The position numbers and the translations under genes are program-made. The notes beneath the pieces are model-generated. The model was not told the origin of the DNA. It saw only the letters and a list, made by a program, of their open reading frames with translations, and did no database searches. A stretch of DNA of 64,000 nucleotides from an uncultured Bacilli bacterium (GTDB lineage Bacteria; Bacillota_I; Bacilli_A; RF39; UBA660), in contig CAKPER010000005.1 of the NCBI GenBank assembly GCA_934149245.1, positions 1 through 64,000 of the forward strand, written 5' to 3'. Of this stretch, positions 62,834 through 64,000 are shown piece by piece; within the stretch, counting starts at the first letter, position 1, and each line of letters begins with the position of its first letter.

Positions 62834-64000
62834 ATGAAAAATAATAAAATATATGTAAAAGATATAATTGATAAGTGTGGAGGACGTCTATTAGTAGGAG
62901 ATGATAATCTAGAATTAGAAAGCTTTTCAAAAGATACAAGAACTATTAAAGAAAAAGATGTATATTTAGGTATTAAAGGTGAAGTATTTGATGGAAATAA
63001 ATTTTATGAAGATGCCTTTTCTAAGAAAGCTAGTTGTTGTATATTAGATAATGTTGATAATATAGATTTAACAAAATATAAAAATAAAACTATAGTAGCA
63101 GTAGATGATACTATTAAATGTATTCAAGAACTTGCTAAATATAAAAGAAGTTTATACAATGTACCAGTAATAGCAATTACAGGATCAGTAGGAAAAACAA
63201 GTACCAAAGATATAGTATATCAAGTAGTTTCTAGCAAATATAAAACTCTAAAAACAGAAGGAAATGAAAATAATCATATAGGATTACCACTTACTATATT
63301 AAAATTAAAAGATCATGAAGCTCTAATAGTTGAAATGGGAATGAACCATTTTAAAGAAATTTCTTTATTAACTAATATTGCTAAGCCAAATATAGCCATA
63401 ATAACTAATATTGGAACTGCTCATATAGGAAATTTAGGTTCAAGAGAAAATATTTTAAAAGCTAAACTAGAAATAACAGAGTCTTTAACTAAAGATAATA
63501 CTTTAATAATAAATAATGACAATGATTTGTTACATAAAGAATTACCAAACTTAGAAAAAAAATATAATCTAGTAACAGTAGGTATAGATAATCCAAGTGA
63601 TTATACAGCAACAAATATAGAAGATAATGTCTTTTCTAGTAATTTTGCTATTGGAAATAATAATATAACTGTAAATGTAGGAAGTAGAGCTTTTATCTAT
63701 AATTCTCTAGTAGCGTATGCTGTTGGTTCTCTCTTAAAAATTACTCCCAAAGAGATACAATCTGCTATTTATAACTTTAAATTAACTAAACATCGACTAG
63801 AACGTATAGAACTTTCAAATAATATAACTCTAATAGATGATACTTATAATGCTAATAAAGATTCTATGATTAATGCTTTATCTATTTTAAGTAAAGTTAA
63901 AAATAAAAGAAGAGTTGCTATATTAGGAGATATATTAGAATTAGGTAATTATTCAAAAGAAATTCATAAAGAAATAGGTAATACTATAACAAAAGATACA
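62834..64000 (+). CDS. murF: UDP-N-acetylmuramoyl-tripeptide--D-alanyl-D-alanine ligase, partial
   Basis: 389 residues to the window edge, no stop yet. Start ATG 62834 behind AAAGGAGCG. Mur ligase features: an N-terminal UDP-binding domain with SFSKDTRTIKEKDVYLGIKG, the ATP loop ITGSVGKTSTK (about 115-125), EGNENNHIGLP, EMGMNHFKEI and KHRLERIE, then DDTYNANKDSM at the start of the C-terminal domain. It adds D-Ala-D-Ala to the peptidoglycan precursor in the cytoplasm. About 60-70 residues are missing at the right end. Confidence 0.95.
   Translation, partial: MKNNKIYVKDIIDKCGGRLLVGDDNLELESFSKDTRTIKEKDVYLGIKGEVFDGNKFYEDAFSKKASCCILDNVDNIDLTKYKNKTIVAVDDTIKCIQELAKYKRSLYNVPVIAITGSVGKTSTKDIVYQVVSSKYKTLKTEGNENNHIGLPLTILKLKDHEALIVEMGMNHFKEISLLTNIAKPNIAIITNIGTAHIGNLGSRENILKAKLEITESLTKDNTLIINNDNDLLHKELPNLEKKYNLVTVGIDNPSDYTATNIEDNVFSSNFAIGNNNITVNVGSRAFIYNSLVAYAVGSLLKITPKEIQSAIYNFKLTKHRLERIELSNNITLIDDTYNANKDSMINALSILSKVKNKRRVAILGDILELGNYSKEIHKEIGNTITKDT

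Noticed and set aside
1..64000. TGA read as tryptophan (mycoplasma code)
   Set aside because: Several genes end in TGA at the expected place, including the vWA gene and both variable-protein genes, and tryptophan is coded by TGG throughout.

Overview
The window reads as chromosome of a very low-G+C member of the Bacillota, most like uncultured gut Bacilli/Erysipelotrichia/RF39-type lineages (my inference). PolC, polA-mutM, recU-ponA, secDF behind a ComN-like gene, the ylbD-ylbE-ylbF-rsmD run, yqfC-yqfD and YunB are all Bacillota markers. TGA is used as a stop (for example 3524-3526, 44782-44784), so this is not a code-4 mycoplasma. Several sporulation-associated families are present although nothing else in the window shows that the cell sporulates.

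Layout. 84-9850 is a Tad/type IVc-like pilus or secretion operon (vWA protein, CpaB, TadA/CpaF ATPase, TadB- and TadC-like membrane proteins, a 53-residue pilin-like peptide behind a perfect Shine-Dalgarno, a TadE-like protein and a CpaE-like protein with a damaged P-loop), closed by a terminator. 9912-20124 is an envelope glycosylation cluster: FAD oxidoreductase, GT-C-like membrane proteins including a tandem paralogue pair of which one is frameshifted, YfhO, and two GT2 enzymes, one CsbB/GtrB-like. 20265-25316 holds a VirB2-like peptide, polA, mutM and a TasA-like protein. 25317-28700 is an accessory-looking stretch (frameshifted HipA-like kinase, AAA/DUF4143 ATPase behind three spaced repeats, decayed DNA) ending at tRNA-Glu(CTC). 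28872-39518 is mostly core: secDF, rel, an S66 peptidase and ylbDEF-rsmD, followed by a RelE-like two-gene module, an XRE regulator and a lipoprotein. ponA and recU run leftward at 39545-42846, then yunB rightward.

The outstanding feature is 43807-45927: two tandem, membrane-anchored paralogues whose C-terminal 185 bp are about 50% G+C (by hand count) in a roughly 25% G+C setting. The two 185-bp segments have no indels and differ at 37 positions, concentrated at first and second positions of codons that fit an AAC/AAT template, and their 3' ends are identical. This is the signature of diversity-generating retroelement (DGR) variable regions. A G+C-rich 15-bp hairpin follows the second copy. 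I see no reverse transcriptase and no template repeat in the window, so they would have to be supplied from elsewhere.

46056-64000 is core replication and envelope: polC, an uncharacterised possibly ADP-ribosyltransferase-like protein, an MTA/SAH nucleosidase, an ArsR-metal ATPase operon with a clear promoter and operator, a membrane J-protein, a leftward lytic transglycosylase group, yqfC-yqfD, parC and the start of murF, which runs off the window.
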